A DNA stretch of 12,317 nt, taken from assembly GCA_002780205.1 (NCBI GenBank), contig PEVQ01000053.1:1958-14274 (forward strand). Direction: 5' to 3'. Under the pieces are notes generated by a model. The model did not search any database. It was not told where the DNA came from and was given only the letters and a program-made list of their open reading frames with translations. The first letter of the stretch is position 1. Each line of letters starts with the position of its first letter. This stretch comes from Elusimicrobia bacterium CG06_land_8_20_14_3_00_38_11 (lineage in GTDB: Bacteria > Elusimicrobiota > UBA8919). The position numbers and the translations under genes are program-made. Below, piece after piece: positions 7,473 to 12,317 of the stretch.

Positions 7473-7486
7473 TTTTTTTGTATAAT
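7458..7486 (+). promoter_or_regulatory. sigma70-type promoter for the Nudix gene
   Basis: The -10 TATAAT (7481-7486) is perfect. Seventeen bases upstream, ATGGCA (7458-7463) matches four of six -35 positions. The predicted start is near 7493, exactly at the left edge of the hairpin repeat, so the whole repeat would be in the Nudix leader. It shares bases with the divergent minus-strand promoter, so the two may compete. Confidence 0.55.
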
Positions 7487-7492
7487 GAGAGC

Positions 7493-7621
7493 GTTGAAAA
7501 ACCCTGCCACAGAGGCACTGAGTTCACAGAGAAAGAACACATAAAAATTATTTCCGTCGGTGTTTTCTCTGCGAATCCTCTGATTTTCTCTGTGGCTCTG
7601 TGGCAAAATGACTTTTTCAAC
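7493..7621. repeat. CACAGAG-type inverted repeat with GTTGAAAAA ends
   Basis: The terminal inverted sequences GTTGAAAAA (7493-7501) and TTTTTCAAC (7613-7621) bound a 129-base element. Its inner arms are GCCACAGAGGCACTGAG with TTCACAGAGA on the left and TTCTCTGTGGCTCTGTGGC on the right. It belongs to the same family as 97-220. Short open frames on both strands here are repeat read-through, not genes. It forms almost the entire 5' leader of the Nudix gene. Confidence 0.8.
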
Positions 7622-7640
7622 AGTGTCATACTATCTAACT

Positions 7641-8168
7641 ATGATAGAAAAATTAATTAAATCTAAAAAAATTTACAGCGGTAAAATTCTAAACTTTTAT
7701 GTTGACGATGTATCTCTTCCTGACGGCAAAAATGCAAAAAGAGAATATATTCGTCAGCCGCAGGCGGCAGCAGTTATACCGATAATTTCCCGCCAAAAAA
7801 TAGTTCTTGTTAAACAATACAGATACCCTGTAAAAAAAGTAACATATGAAATACCGGCAGGAAAATTGGACGGCGGCGAAAAAGCAATTGATTGTGTAAA
7901 AAGAGAACTTGCGGAGGAAACCGGTTTTACTTCGCACAATATAAAAAAACTGATTTCTTTTTATCCGTCAACAGCATTTTCAACGGAAAAACTTCACATT
8001 TTTGTTGCAAAAAATCTTAAAAAAGTTAAATCGCAGCCGGATGAAGACGAATTCATAGAACCCGTAATAATTAACTATACAAAAGCGATTAAATGGATTG
8101 GGTCGGGCAAAATAAAGGATGCAAAAACGATTATCGGGCTGCTTTATTATTTTAAGACGCTTTGCTAA
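7641..8168 (+). CDS. Nudix hydrolase, ADP-ribose pyrophosphatase (NudF) type
   Basis: The 175-residue protein hydrolyses a nucleoside diphosphate linked to another group, most likely ADP-ribose. The Nudix box GX5EX7REUXEEXGU is complete at 74-96: GKLDGGE, then KAIDCVK, RELAEETGF. The preceding QYRYPVKKVTYEIPAG segment (59-74) is characteristic of the ADP-sugar pyrophosphatases, which act as homodimers with Mg2+. The ATG at 7641 is preferred; an in-frame ATG at 7608 lies inside the repeat and would add eleven non-conserved residues. There is no clear Shine-Dalgarno site. This is the only plus-strand gene, with its own promoter at 7458-7486, and it ends 17 bases inside the acetyltransferase gene on the opposite strand. 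Confidence 0.92.
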   Translation: MIEKLIKSKKIYSGKILNFYVDDVSLPDGKNAKREYIRQPQAAAVIPIISRQKIVLVKQYRYPVKKVTYEIPAGKLDGGEKAIDCVKRELAEETGFTSHNIKKLISFYPSTAFSTEKLHIFVAKNLKKVKSQPDEDEFIEPVIINYTKAIKWIGSGKIKDAKTIIGLLYYFKTLC

Positions 8169-8616
8169 TTTCTTTCATAACCGGCACTTCATTGCAATTA
8201 TCAGGAAACCGCGGACAATTCACGCATTCAGACCAGATTTTATGAGGCAGAAGATGCTTCGGGACAACGTTGAATCCTAATTTCAGAAAAAAGTCCGGCT
8301 TAACGGTCAAGGCAAAAACTTTTTTCACTCCCAATTGTTCTGCAGTTGCTATGCATTTTTTTACAAGTGAAGAGCCAAAACCTTTCCCCTTATAATTCGG
8401 CGCTACGGCAAGCGCTTTTATCTCGGCAATGTCCTCCCATGTTATGAAAAGTTCGCAGCAGCCGACAACTTTTTTATTAATATCAACAACATAAAAATTT
8501 TGCAACTGCTCATAAATCTGGTTTAATGACCTAGGCAGCATCTCACCGTTTTTGGCATACTGATTATTGAGTTCCCGGATTTTTTTTACATCGGAAATTT
8601 TCGCTTTTCTCATCAT
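8152..8616 (-). CDS. ArgA-like GNAT-family N-acetyltransferase
   Basis: The 154 residues carry an N-terminal KAKISDVKKIRELNNQYAKNGEM segment, the acetyl-CoA loop YKGKGFGSSL (75-84), then FALTVKPDFFLKLGF (101-115). The tail is cysteine-containing (C131, C134, C141; CVNCPRFPDNC). This combination matches the short stand-alone acetyltransferases annotated as N-acetylglutamate synthase-like, which lack the amino-acid kinase domain of classical ArgA. The substrate is therefore probably glutamate but is not proven. The start at 8616 overlaps the korC stop as ATGA, with AAGGGG upstream, so it is the last gene of the kor operon. No terminator is visible after it; its 3' end overlaps the convergent Nudix gene. 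Confidence 0.85.
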   Translation of the reverse strand: MMRKAKISDVKKIRELNNQYAKNGEMLPRSLNQIYEQLQNFYVVDINKKVVGCCELFITWEDIAEIKALAVAPNYKGKGFGSSLVKKCIATAEQLGVKKVFALTVKPDFFLKLGFNVVPKHLLPHKIWSECVNCPRFPDNCNEVPVMKEISKAS

Positions 8617-9137
8617 AATTTTGCCCCTTCTGTAAACGCAGATAAATTAATCTCCAAAAGATTTTTTTTATTTTCTAAAACTTTTTTTATAATATCATTG
8701 ACGCTCGCAACCGAAAAGAATTTCGTCTCCTTGATAAATTTACCGAGCATAACCATATTTGCCGAACGAACATCACCGAGTTTAACTGCTATCTCCGTCG
8801 CAGGAACATAAATTGCTCCCGACGATTTAGAATAAATCAGGGAAGAATTAAAAAATAGCAATCCGCCTTTTTGGGATTTCAGCCATTTCGGCAAATATTT
8901 ATTGTATGATTGTTCATTCATAATAATTAAAATTGAAGGTTCGGCAATAACAGGCGAGCCAATTTCGTCGTCGGAAATTATGACGGCACAGTTTGCGGTA
9001 CCGCCTCTCATCTCAGCGCCATAAGATGGATAAAAAGTTGTATATTTATTAAGCGATACGGCTACATTACATAAAAGATTACCTAAAAACATAATTCCCT
9101 GTCCGCCGCTGCCGGCTATAATTATTTCTTCACGCAT
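8613..9137 (-). CDS. korC: 2-oxoacid:ferredoxin oxidoreductase, gamma subunit
   Basis: 174 residues of the pyruvate/ketoisovalerate oxidoreductase gamma domain. The opening IIIAGSGGQGIMFLGNLL contains the GxGGQG loop (9-14). The conserved segment PSYGAEMRGGTANC follows at 37-50. In four-subunit enzymes this chain contacts coenzyme A and stabilises the alpha subunit. The ATG at 9137 has GGAG about ten bases upstream and lies 16 bases inside korB. Downstream, it overlaps the acetyltransferase by four bases. The assignment as part of the complex is supported by alpha, beta and ferredoxin subunits in the same operon. Confidence 0.93.
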   Translation of the reverse strand: MREEIIIAGSGGQGIMFLGNLLCNVAVSLNKYTTFYPSYGAEMRGGTANCAVIISDDEIGSPVIAEPSILIIMNEQSYNKYLPKWLKSQKGGLLFFNSSLIYSKSSGAIYVPATEIAVKLGDVRSANMVMLGKFIKETKFFSVASVNDIIKKVLENKKNLLEINLSAFTEGAKL

Positions 9138-9865
9138 TCTTTATACACTCCGAGCGGAAATGTTTTTGACAAAACCTCATCCACCCATTTTACCGCATCA
9201 GTTGGCGTCTTCTGCCAATCGGTCGGGCATTGCGATAAAACCTCAACCAATGAAAACCCGCGTTCATTCAACTGATTCTCAAACGCTTTTTTTATCGCTT
9301 TTTTTGCTCTCAAAACATTTTTCGGAGTTGAGACGGCAACCCGTTCAAGATAACATACACCATCTAATGATGAAAGAAGTTCACACACCTTTAACGGATA
9401 ACCATCCCTTTTTGCATTTCTTCCGAAAGGCGTAGTTGTCGTCTTTTGTCCTAAAATTGTCGTCGGTGCCATCTGCCCGCCAGTCATCCCGTAATTCGCA
9501 TTGTTAACAAAAATCGTTGTAATGTTTTCACCGCGATTCGCCGCATGAATTATCTCGGCTGTTCCGATTGCCGCTAAATCACCATCACCCTGATATGTAA
9601 AAACAACTCTGTCCGGAAGACATCTTTTAATTCCTGTTGCAACTGCGGGAGGTCTTCCGTGTGCCGCTTCCGTTACATCAAAATTCCAGTAATAATACGC
9701 AAAAACGGCGCATCCGACGGGTGCAATTCCGATTGTTTTTTCTCTGATTCCCAGTTCGTCAATCACTTCCGCAATAATATGGTGAATTATACCGTGACCG
9801 CAACCGGGACAGTAACTATTGCTTTTATCCTGTAAACTTTCTGGTTTAGAAAAAACTTTTTTCAT
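9122..9865 (-). CDS. korB: 2-oxoacid:ferredoxin oxidoreductase, beta (thiamine pyrophosphate-binding) subunit
   Basis: 247 residues from the ATG at 9865. CPGCGHG (19-25) opens the domain, and the thiamine diphosphate/Mg2+ motif runs from GDGDLAAIGTAE (93-104) to FVNNANYGMTGGQ (119-131). The MAPTTILGQ and SLVEVLSQCPTDW segments are also typical. The chosen start MKKVFSKPESL resembles the usual N-terminus of this subfamily. A TTG at 9883 would add six residues (LSKSSK) translated from the repeat. The ATG is the last three bases of a hairpin repeat in the mRNA, and no Shine-Dalgarno site is present. The enzyme oxidatively decarboxylates a 2-oxoacid to acyl-CoA and reduces ferredoxin. The subunit sequence alone does not fix the substrate (2-oxoglutarate or branched chain). 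Confidence 0.95.
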   Translation of the reverse strand: MKKVFSKPESLQDKSNSYCPGCGHGIIHHIIAEVIDELGIREKTIGIAPVGCAVFAYYYWNFDVTEAAHGRPPAVATGIKRCLPDRVVFTYQGDGDLAAIGTAEIIHAANRGENITTIFVNNANYGMTGGQMAPTTILGQKTTTTPFGRNAKRDGYPLKVCELLSSLDGVCYLERVAVSTPKNVLRAKKAIKKAFENQLNERGFSLVEVLSQCPTDWQKTPTDAVKWVDEVLSKTFPLGVYKECVKK

Positions 9866-9883
9866 TTTTGAGGATTTGCTCAA
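9863..9883. repeat. kor hairpin repeat, copy 1 (start codon of korB)
   Basis: A 21-base copy of the repeat that on the plus strand begins CATTTTTGAG, then GATTTG, then CTCAA. On the mRNA (minus) strand its last three bases are the korB ATG. Here the 5' arm of the long stem is degenerate, leaving a short TTGAG/CTCAA stem. Identical 21-base sequence occurs at 9919, 11226 and 11281. Confidence 0.85.
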
Positions 9884-9918
9884 ATTTAATTATTTGAAAT
9901 TACCGACTATAAAATTCT

Positions 9919-9944
9919 CATTTTTGAGGATTTGCTCAAAAATG
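9919..9944. repeat. kor hairpin repeat, copy 2 (after the winged-helix gene)
   Basis: A perfect 26-base inverted repeat: CATTTTTGAG, loop GATTTG, CTCAAAAATG. It starts three bases after the stop codon of the winged-helix gene and 56 bases from copy 1. It is identical over all 26 bases to copy 4. There is no T-run suited to termination, so a terminator role is unlikely. Confidence 0.85.
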
Positions 9945-9947
9945 TTT

Positions 9948-10172
9948 TTATCGTAATCTCAAACCTCTTGCATTTCTTTTTGATTTTCCGTATCTAAACT
10001 TTATCAATCCCTGCTCTTTTAATAATTTCAAATGATAATGTGCCGACCCCGATGAAATCTTTAAATACTTTGAAATCTCCGCTTCTGTCGGCGGAAACCC
10101 TCTTTTTTTGATAGAAGAACCTATCAGATACAGAATATTTTTATGTAATTTGTATGTTTTGAATTTTAGCAT
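9948..10172 (-). CDS. stand-alone LexA-type winged-helix DNA-binding protein
   Basis: A 74-residue protein consisting almost only of a winged helix-turn-helix. The run GFPPTEAEISKYLKIS, then GSAHYHLKLLKEQGLIKF and finally NARGLRLR, aligns by eye with the LexA N-terminal DNA-binding domain (GxPPTxAEI, the recognition-helix region, KGxI, and GIRL at the end). The LexA S24 peptidase domain with its Ser/Lys pair is absent, so RecA-stimulated self-cleavage cannot be the switch. The ATG follows the korA stop directly with no spacing, and korB begins 82 bases later, so it is embedded in the kor operon. A role as local regulator is inference; its DNA target is unknown. An ArsR- or MarR-like small repressor is a less likely reading. 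Confidence 0.8.
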   Translation of the reverse strand: MLKFKTYKLHKNILYLIGSSIKKRGFPPTEAEISKYLKISSGSAHYHLKLLKEQGLIKFRYGKSKRNARGLRLR

Positions 10173-11228
10173 TTATATTTCTTTTATTTTTTGAATGATT
10201 TCATCTTCTGAAAAAACTGCGCCGCCGGGCTTTCCTAAAAATTCAACGGGACAAATGCCATTTACGGCAAGTTTTACATCTTCAACCATCTGTCCCATGT
10301 TCATCTCGGCGACAAGAATTTTTTTTGATTTAGACGCAACTTCGGAAATTACTTTTTCCGGAAAAGGCCAGAGCGTTACCGGTCTTATCAAGCCGACTTT
10401 TAATCCTTCCTGCCTTAATTTCTTTACAGCCGACTTACAAATCCTCGCCGTAATTCCGAATGCTACAATCAATACCTCTGCATCGTCGGTAAAATCCGCT
10501 TCGTATCTTATCTCGGTTTTCTTTATACCGTCATATTTTTCTTTGAGATGCCAGTTGTGTTTTTCAAGACCGCCTTCTTCCATAAAAAGCGACCGTATCA
10601 AACGAGGTTCCCTACCTTTACATCCGTCAAGTTTCCAGTTTTTTTCCGATTTCCGACTTCCAACTTCCGACTTCCGACCGATATCTACCGGCTCCATCAT
10701 CTGCCCGATTATACCGTCCGTCAAAATCATAACCGGAATTCTGTATTTGTCCGCTAAATCAAATGCCAAGAAAGTTAAATCATACATTTCTTTAACTGAA
10801 TACGGCGCGAGCACAATTATATGATAGTCACCGTGCCCGCCCCCTTTCGTTGCCTGAAAATAATCTCCTTGACTTCCCGAAATATTTCCCAAACCGGGAC
10901 CTCCACGCTGGACATTTACAATAACGCAGGGAAGTTCCGCACCGGCAAGATAAGAAATGCCTTCCTGCTTTAACGAAATCCCCGGTGAAGATGAAGATGT
11001 CATTGCACGTTTACCGCATATGGCGGCGCCGAAAACCATATTTATTGCCGCAACTTCCGATTCTGCCTGAATAAAGACCCTGCCAAGTTCCGCCATCTTT
11101 TTTGACATATAAGCAGGCGCTTCATTTTGCGGAGTTATCGGATAACCGAAATATGCGTCGCAACCGGCATCAATTGCACCCTCGCAAATTGCAATATTCC
11201 CTTTCATTAATATTTTATCATTTTTCAT
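10173..11228 (-). CDS. korA: 2-oxoacid:ferredoxin oxidoreductase, alpha subunit (KorA/VorB type)
   Basis: 351 residues from the ATG at 11228, carrying the pyrimidine-binding half of the enzyme. Motifs are GYPITPQNEAPAYM (28-41), FIQAESEVAAINMVFGAA (52-69), TSSSSPGISLKQEG (77-90), NVQRGGPGLG (105-114) and QATKGGGHGDY (125-135), followed by a C-terminal transketolase-like domain with VAEMNMGQM. This wording is typical of proteins annotated as VorB (3-methyl-2-oxobutanoate:ferredoxin oxidoreductase). I use kor symbols because the substrate is not settled by sequence. The start MKNDKILMKGN resembles the family; frames from 11276 only add repeat-encoded residues, and 11207 is a possible shorter start. 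A tandem heptanucleotide repeat encodes the loop at about residues 183-195. The gene is directly followed by the winged-helix gene. Confidence 0.95.
   Translation of the reverse strand: MKNDKILMKGNIAICEGAIDAGCDAYFGYPITPQNEAPAYMSKKMAELGRVFIQAESEVAAINMVFGAAICGKRAMTSSSSPGISLKQEGISYLAGAELPCVIVNVQRGGPGLGNISGSQGDYFQATKGGGHGDYHIIVLAPYSVKEMYDLTFLAFDLADKYRIPVMILTDGIIGQMMEPVDIGRKSEVGSRKSEKNWKLDGCKGREPRLIRSLFMEEGGLEKHNWHLKEKYDGIKKTEIRYEADFTDDAEVLIVAFGITARICKSAVKKLRQEGLKVGLIRPVTLWPFPEKVISEVASKSKKILVAEMNMGQMVEDVKLAVNGICPVEFLGKPGGAVFSEDEIIQKIKEI
10644..10678. repeat. five tandem heptanucleotides (TTCCGAC) inside korA
   Basis: Five consecutive 7-base units, TTCCGAT, TTCCGAC, TTCCAAC, TTCCGAC, TTCCGAC (plus-strand reading), lie in frame in korA and encode the polar stretch GRKSEVGSRKSE. 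They fall in a region that is variable in length in this family, between the QMMEPV and KGRE blocks, so the insertion probably makes a surface loop. The reading frame is intact on both sides. Confidence 0.85.
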
Positions 11229-11246
11229 TTTTGAGGATTTGCTCAA
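11226..11246. repeat. kor hairpin repeat, copy 3 (start codon of korA)
   Basis: A 21-base copy identical to the one at 9863-9883, again with its final three bases (minus strand) forming the chosen start codon, here of korA. It lies 55 bases from copy 4, nearly the same spacing as copies 1 and 2. The 34-base spacer shares the short block GTCGG with the spacer of the korB pair. Confidence 0.85.
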
Positions 11247-11280
11247 CTTTGTTTTTGCCGTTTTTCCGACGATCATTTTT

Positions 11281-11306
11281 CATTTTTGAGGATTTGCTCA
11301 AAAATG
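11281..11306. repeat. kor hairpin repeat, copy 4 (between ferredoxin and korA)
   Basis: The same perfect 26-base inverted repeat as copy 2: arms CATTTTTGAG and CTCAAAAATG around GATTTG. It sits six bases after the ferredoxin stop codon. Together with copy 3 it makes the korA-proximal pair. Confidence 0.85.
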
Positions 11307-11312
11307 AATCTT

Positions 11313-11531
11313 TTATTTATATACTTCAATCGCAACATCCGGGCACATCAAAAAACAAAAACCGCAGGACTTGCATTTTCCGTTCTCAGTAAATACAGCG
11401 AATTTGTTCCCCGATTTATTTATTTTATCGGAAACTTTTATGCATTTTTCCGGGCAGACGGGAACGCACAAAAAACAACCCTTACACTTTTCCGAATTGA
11501 TTTTTACTTTTTCCATTTTGGTTTTAATCAT
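11313..11531 (-). CDS. korD: 2[4Fe-4S] ferredoxin subunit of the 2-oxoacid oxidoreductase
   Basis: 72 residues with two complete cluster motifs: CKGCFLCVPVC then CP in the first half (first cysteine at residue 16), and CKSCGFCFLMCP in the second. That gives eight cysteines for two [4Fe-4S] clusters. It is the delta/ferredoxin-like subunit that passes electrons from the thiamine-bound intermediate to free ferredoxin. The start overlaps the upstream stop by one base (TAATG), indicating coupling; a second ATG five codons later is possible. The operon position directly before korA supports membership in the Kor complex. Confidence 0.93.
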   Translation of the reverse strand: MIKTKMEKVKINSEKCKGCFLCVPVCPEKCIKVSDKINKSGNKFAVFTENGKCKSCGFCFLMCPDVAIEVYK

Positions 11532-11842
11532 TAACGAGGCATATTTGCCAATTGATGTTTAACCTCTCTAATTATCTGAGTGACATAACTTCCTATAACC
11601 GGCAAATCCACCATCTTATGTAAAACAAAAAATATCACTCCAACAATAATGGCGCCGAAAATCGTCATGCCGATGACAAGCCCGACGCCGCGTGCAATAC
11701 CGATAAGAAAATTTACCCAAATAAGTTTCCACGGTTTTTTTACAAAATCAAGAATGTCCCTGAACTCGGATGAAACCATGTTTTTTATCTGGGTCGCTGA
11801 CTGTTCAAGTTTTTTTTCAATGTTTTCTTTTTCTTCCAACAT
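11531..11842 (-). CDS. small membrane protein, DUF5665-like
   Basis: 103 residues. An acidic/basic amphipathic N-terminus (about 1-40, with KPWKLIW at 36-42) leads into FLIGIARGVGLVIGMTIFG and IIVGVIFFVLH (about 45-75), a hydrophobic stretch that could be one long or two short helices. A DLPVIGSYVTQIIREV tail follows. The W-x-N-F-L-x-G-I-A-R-G-x-G pattern and the DLPVIG block recall DUF5665 proteins of unknown function. It is first in the kor operon. No Shine-Dalgarno site is present, and the promoter -10 box ends only nine bases before the ATG, which fits leaderless initiation. Linkage to ferredoxin genes is suggestive but gives no function. Confidence 0.75.
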   Translation of the reverse strand: MLEEKENIEKKLEQSATQIKNMVSSEFRDILDFVKKPWKLIWVNFLIGIARGVGLVIGMTIFGAIIVGVIFFVLHKMVDLPVIGSYVTQIIREVKHQLANMPR

Positions 11843-11851
11843 AATGATATT

Positions 11852-11880
11852 ATTATATTAAATATTCAAAAAAATTGCAA
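11852..11880 (-). promoter_or_regulatory. sigma70-type promoter of the kor operon, nearly leaderless
   Basis: On the minus strand, -10 TATAAT (11852-11857, perfect) lies 17 bases from TTGCAA (11875-11880, four of six to the -35 consensus). Start of transcription is expected near 11845, two to four bases before the ATG at 11842. Confidence 0.6.
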
Positions 11881-11904
11881 TAAAAAAATCCCTGATATCG
11901 TAGC

Positions 11905-11963
11905 GGTCGCATTTACCCTGCTCATTCTCAGAGGCTTTTTAGAAAGGGCGGGGTTTATGCGAC
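11905..11963. repeat. degenerate inverted repeat, GTCGCAT arms
   Basis: GTCGCATTTACCC (11906-11918) pairs at 11 of 13 positions with GGGTTTATGCGAC (11951-11963) around a 32-base middle. It lies in the 282-base gap between the kor operon promoter and the lipoprotein gene, where I see no gene. It looks like a decayed copy of another dispersed hairpin element. Confidence 0.5.
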
Positions 11964-12076
11964 ATCTGTTGAGGATTTTTAAACTGTCTTTGCGCATCTC
12001 TCAAAAAGAACCGAAGCAATCTCATCCCGTTTCAGCAGAATTAATTTCCTCCGTCCCCATTATTTATTATGCCAAT

Positions 12077-12114
12077 AAAAAAGGCGATAGAACTAAAATC
12101 TGTCGCCTTTTTTT
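12077..12114 (-). terminator. hairpin terminator downstream of the lipoprotein gene
   Basis: Arms GGCGATAGA (12083-12091) and TCTGTCGCC (12099-12107) with a 7-base loop, A-run on the left and T-run on the right, so it can act in both directions. Read on the minus strand it follows the lipoprotein stop by about ten bases, with one C/A mismatch in the stem. Read on the plus strand that pair is a G-U wobble. Confidence 0.75.
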
Positions 12115-12124
12115 GAGCAATATA

Positions 12125-12250
12125 TTACTTCGCCGGTGTTTCTGGAGCCGCAGGTGCTGCAGGAGTTTCTGGTGTTGCGGGCGCTTCTGCTTTTTTACAG
12201 CCGGATATTACTATCGTTGCCAGAAGAAGAACCAAAATCATCTTTTTCAT
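12125..12250 (-). CDS. small secreted lipoprotein, 41 residues
   Basis: The protein begins MKKMILVLLLATIVISGC, a short basic n-region and hydrophobic core ending in a lipobox (VISGC, lipidation at C18), followed by KKAEAPATPETP and an Ala/Pro/Thr tail ending PAK. The mature part would be a 24-residue lipid-anchored, proline-rich peptide. The coding call is supported by a strong AGGTGA ribosome site seven bases before the ATG and a hairpin terminator right after the stop. Similar tiny entericidin-like or spacer-type lipoproteins exist widely; I cannot assign a function. It is too short for the usual gene-length cut-off. Confidence 0.8.
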   Translation of the reverse strand: MKKMILVLLLATIVISGCKKAEAPATPETPAAPAAPETPAK

Positions 12251-12286
12251 TTTATCTCACCTCCCATTTGCTTCGGTTCTGTAATT

Positions 12287-12317
12287 CAGCCACAGAACCA
12301 CACAGAATTTCACTGAA
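12287..12317. repeat. CACAGAG-type repeat, left arm, cut by window edge
   Basis: CAGCCACAGAACCACACAG, then AATTTCAC and TGAA, match the left-arm words of the elements at 97-220 and 7493-7621. The remainder lies beyond the window. It is located about 37 bases upstream of the lipoprotein start. Confidence 0.65.

Noticed and set aside
7447..7629. 60-residue minus-strand frame in the divergent region
   Set aside because: Entirely repeat sequence; its peptide is the translation of the CACAGAG hairpin.
7298..7660. 120-residue plus-strand frame before the Nudix gene
   Set aside because: It spans three repeats and both promoters and overlaps the Nudix start out of frame; low-complexity origin explains it.
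10195..10824. 209-residue plus-strand frame opposite korA
   Set aside because: Antisense shadow of korA, whose conserved motifs fix the coding strand.
11957..12316. 119-residue plus-strand frame at the right end
   Set aside because: It crosses the terminator and reads antisense through the lipoprotein gene, which has its own ribosome site and lipobox; composition is non-protein-like.

Overview
The window is a compact, AT-rich bacterial segment. It carries sixteen genes that I can support, plus an unusually dense set of small intergenic repeats. Almost everything is on the minus strand; only one Nudix gene is on the plus strand. Murein enzymes, queuosine synthesis, a ferredoxin-dependent 2-oxoacid oxidoreductase and a small lipoprotein suggest an anaerobic bacterium that makes peptidoglycan and exports lipoproteins. 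The repeat load resembles that of uncultured anaerobic phyla known from metagenomes, but I cannot place it taxonomically from this sequence alone.

Left block, minus strand, about 7308 down to 1. A strong promoter at 7444-7472 reads into a tightly packed run: a small two-helix membrane protein, a TldE/PmbA-type protein, aroE, aroC, an N-acetylmuramoyl-L-alanine amidase and murI. Junctions are ATGA overlaps or gaps of a few bases. After a 59-base gap holding a palindromic repeat come queD and queC, then a 120-base repeat, then the first 28 codons of queE, cut by the window edge. This block joins two shikimate-pathway steps, cell-wall precursor supply and remodelling, and preQ0 synthesis.

Middle, 7309-8168. 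A 330-base divergent intergenic region is filled with palindromic repeats and two overlapping divergent promoters. The plus-strand promoter reads through a hairpin repeat into an ADP-ribose pyrophosphatase-like Nudix gene. That gene overlaps the end of the next operon by 17 bases, tail to tail.

Right block, minus strand, 11842 down to 8152. A promoter at 11852-11880 sits so close to the first start codon that the transcript should be nearly leaderless. The order is a DUF5665-like membrane protein, a 2[4Fe-4S] ferredoxin, korA/vorB, a stand-alone LexA-type winged-helix protein, korB, korC and an ArgA-like acetyltransferase. The four Kor subunits would form a 2-oxoacid:ferredoxin oxidoreductase. 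A paired 21/26-base hairpin repeat lies directly before both korA and korB, and its last three bases are their start codons.

Far right, 11843-12317. This holds a degenerate inverted repeat, a hairpin terminator, a 41-residue lipoprotein gene, and the edge of another CACAGAG-type repeat.

The most interesting features are the hairpin/start-codon repeats of the kor operon together with the lone LexA-like domain between korA and korB. Next are the 41-base repeats with identical flanks but unrelated, self-complementary cores of equal length, and the repeats absorbed into the queC and korA reading frames.
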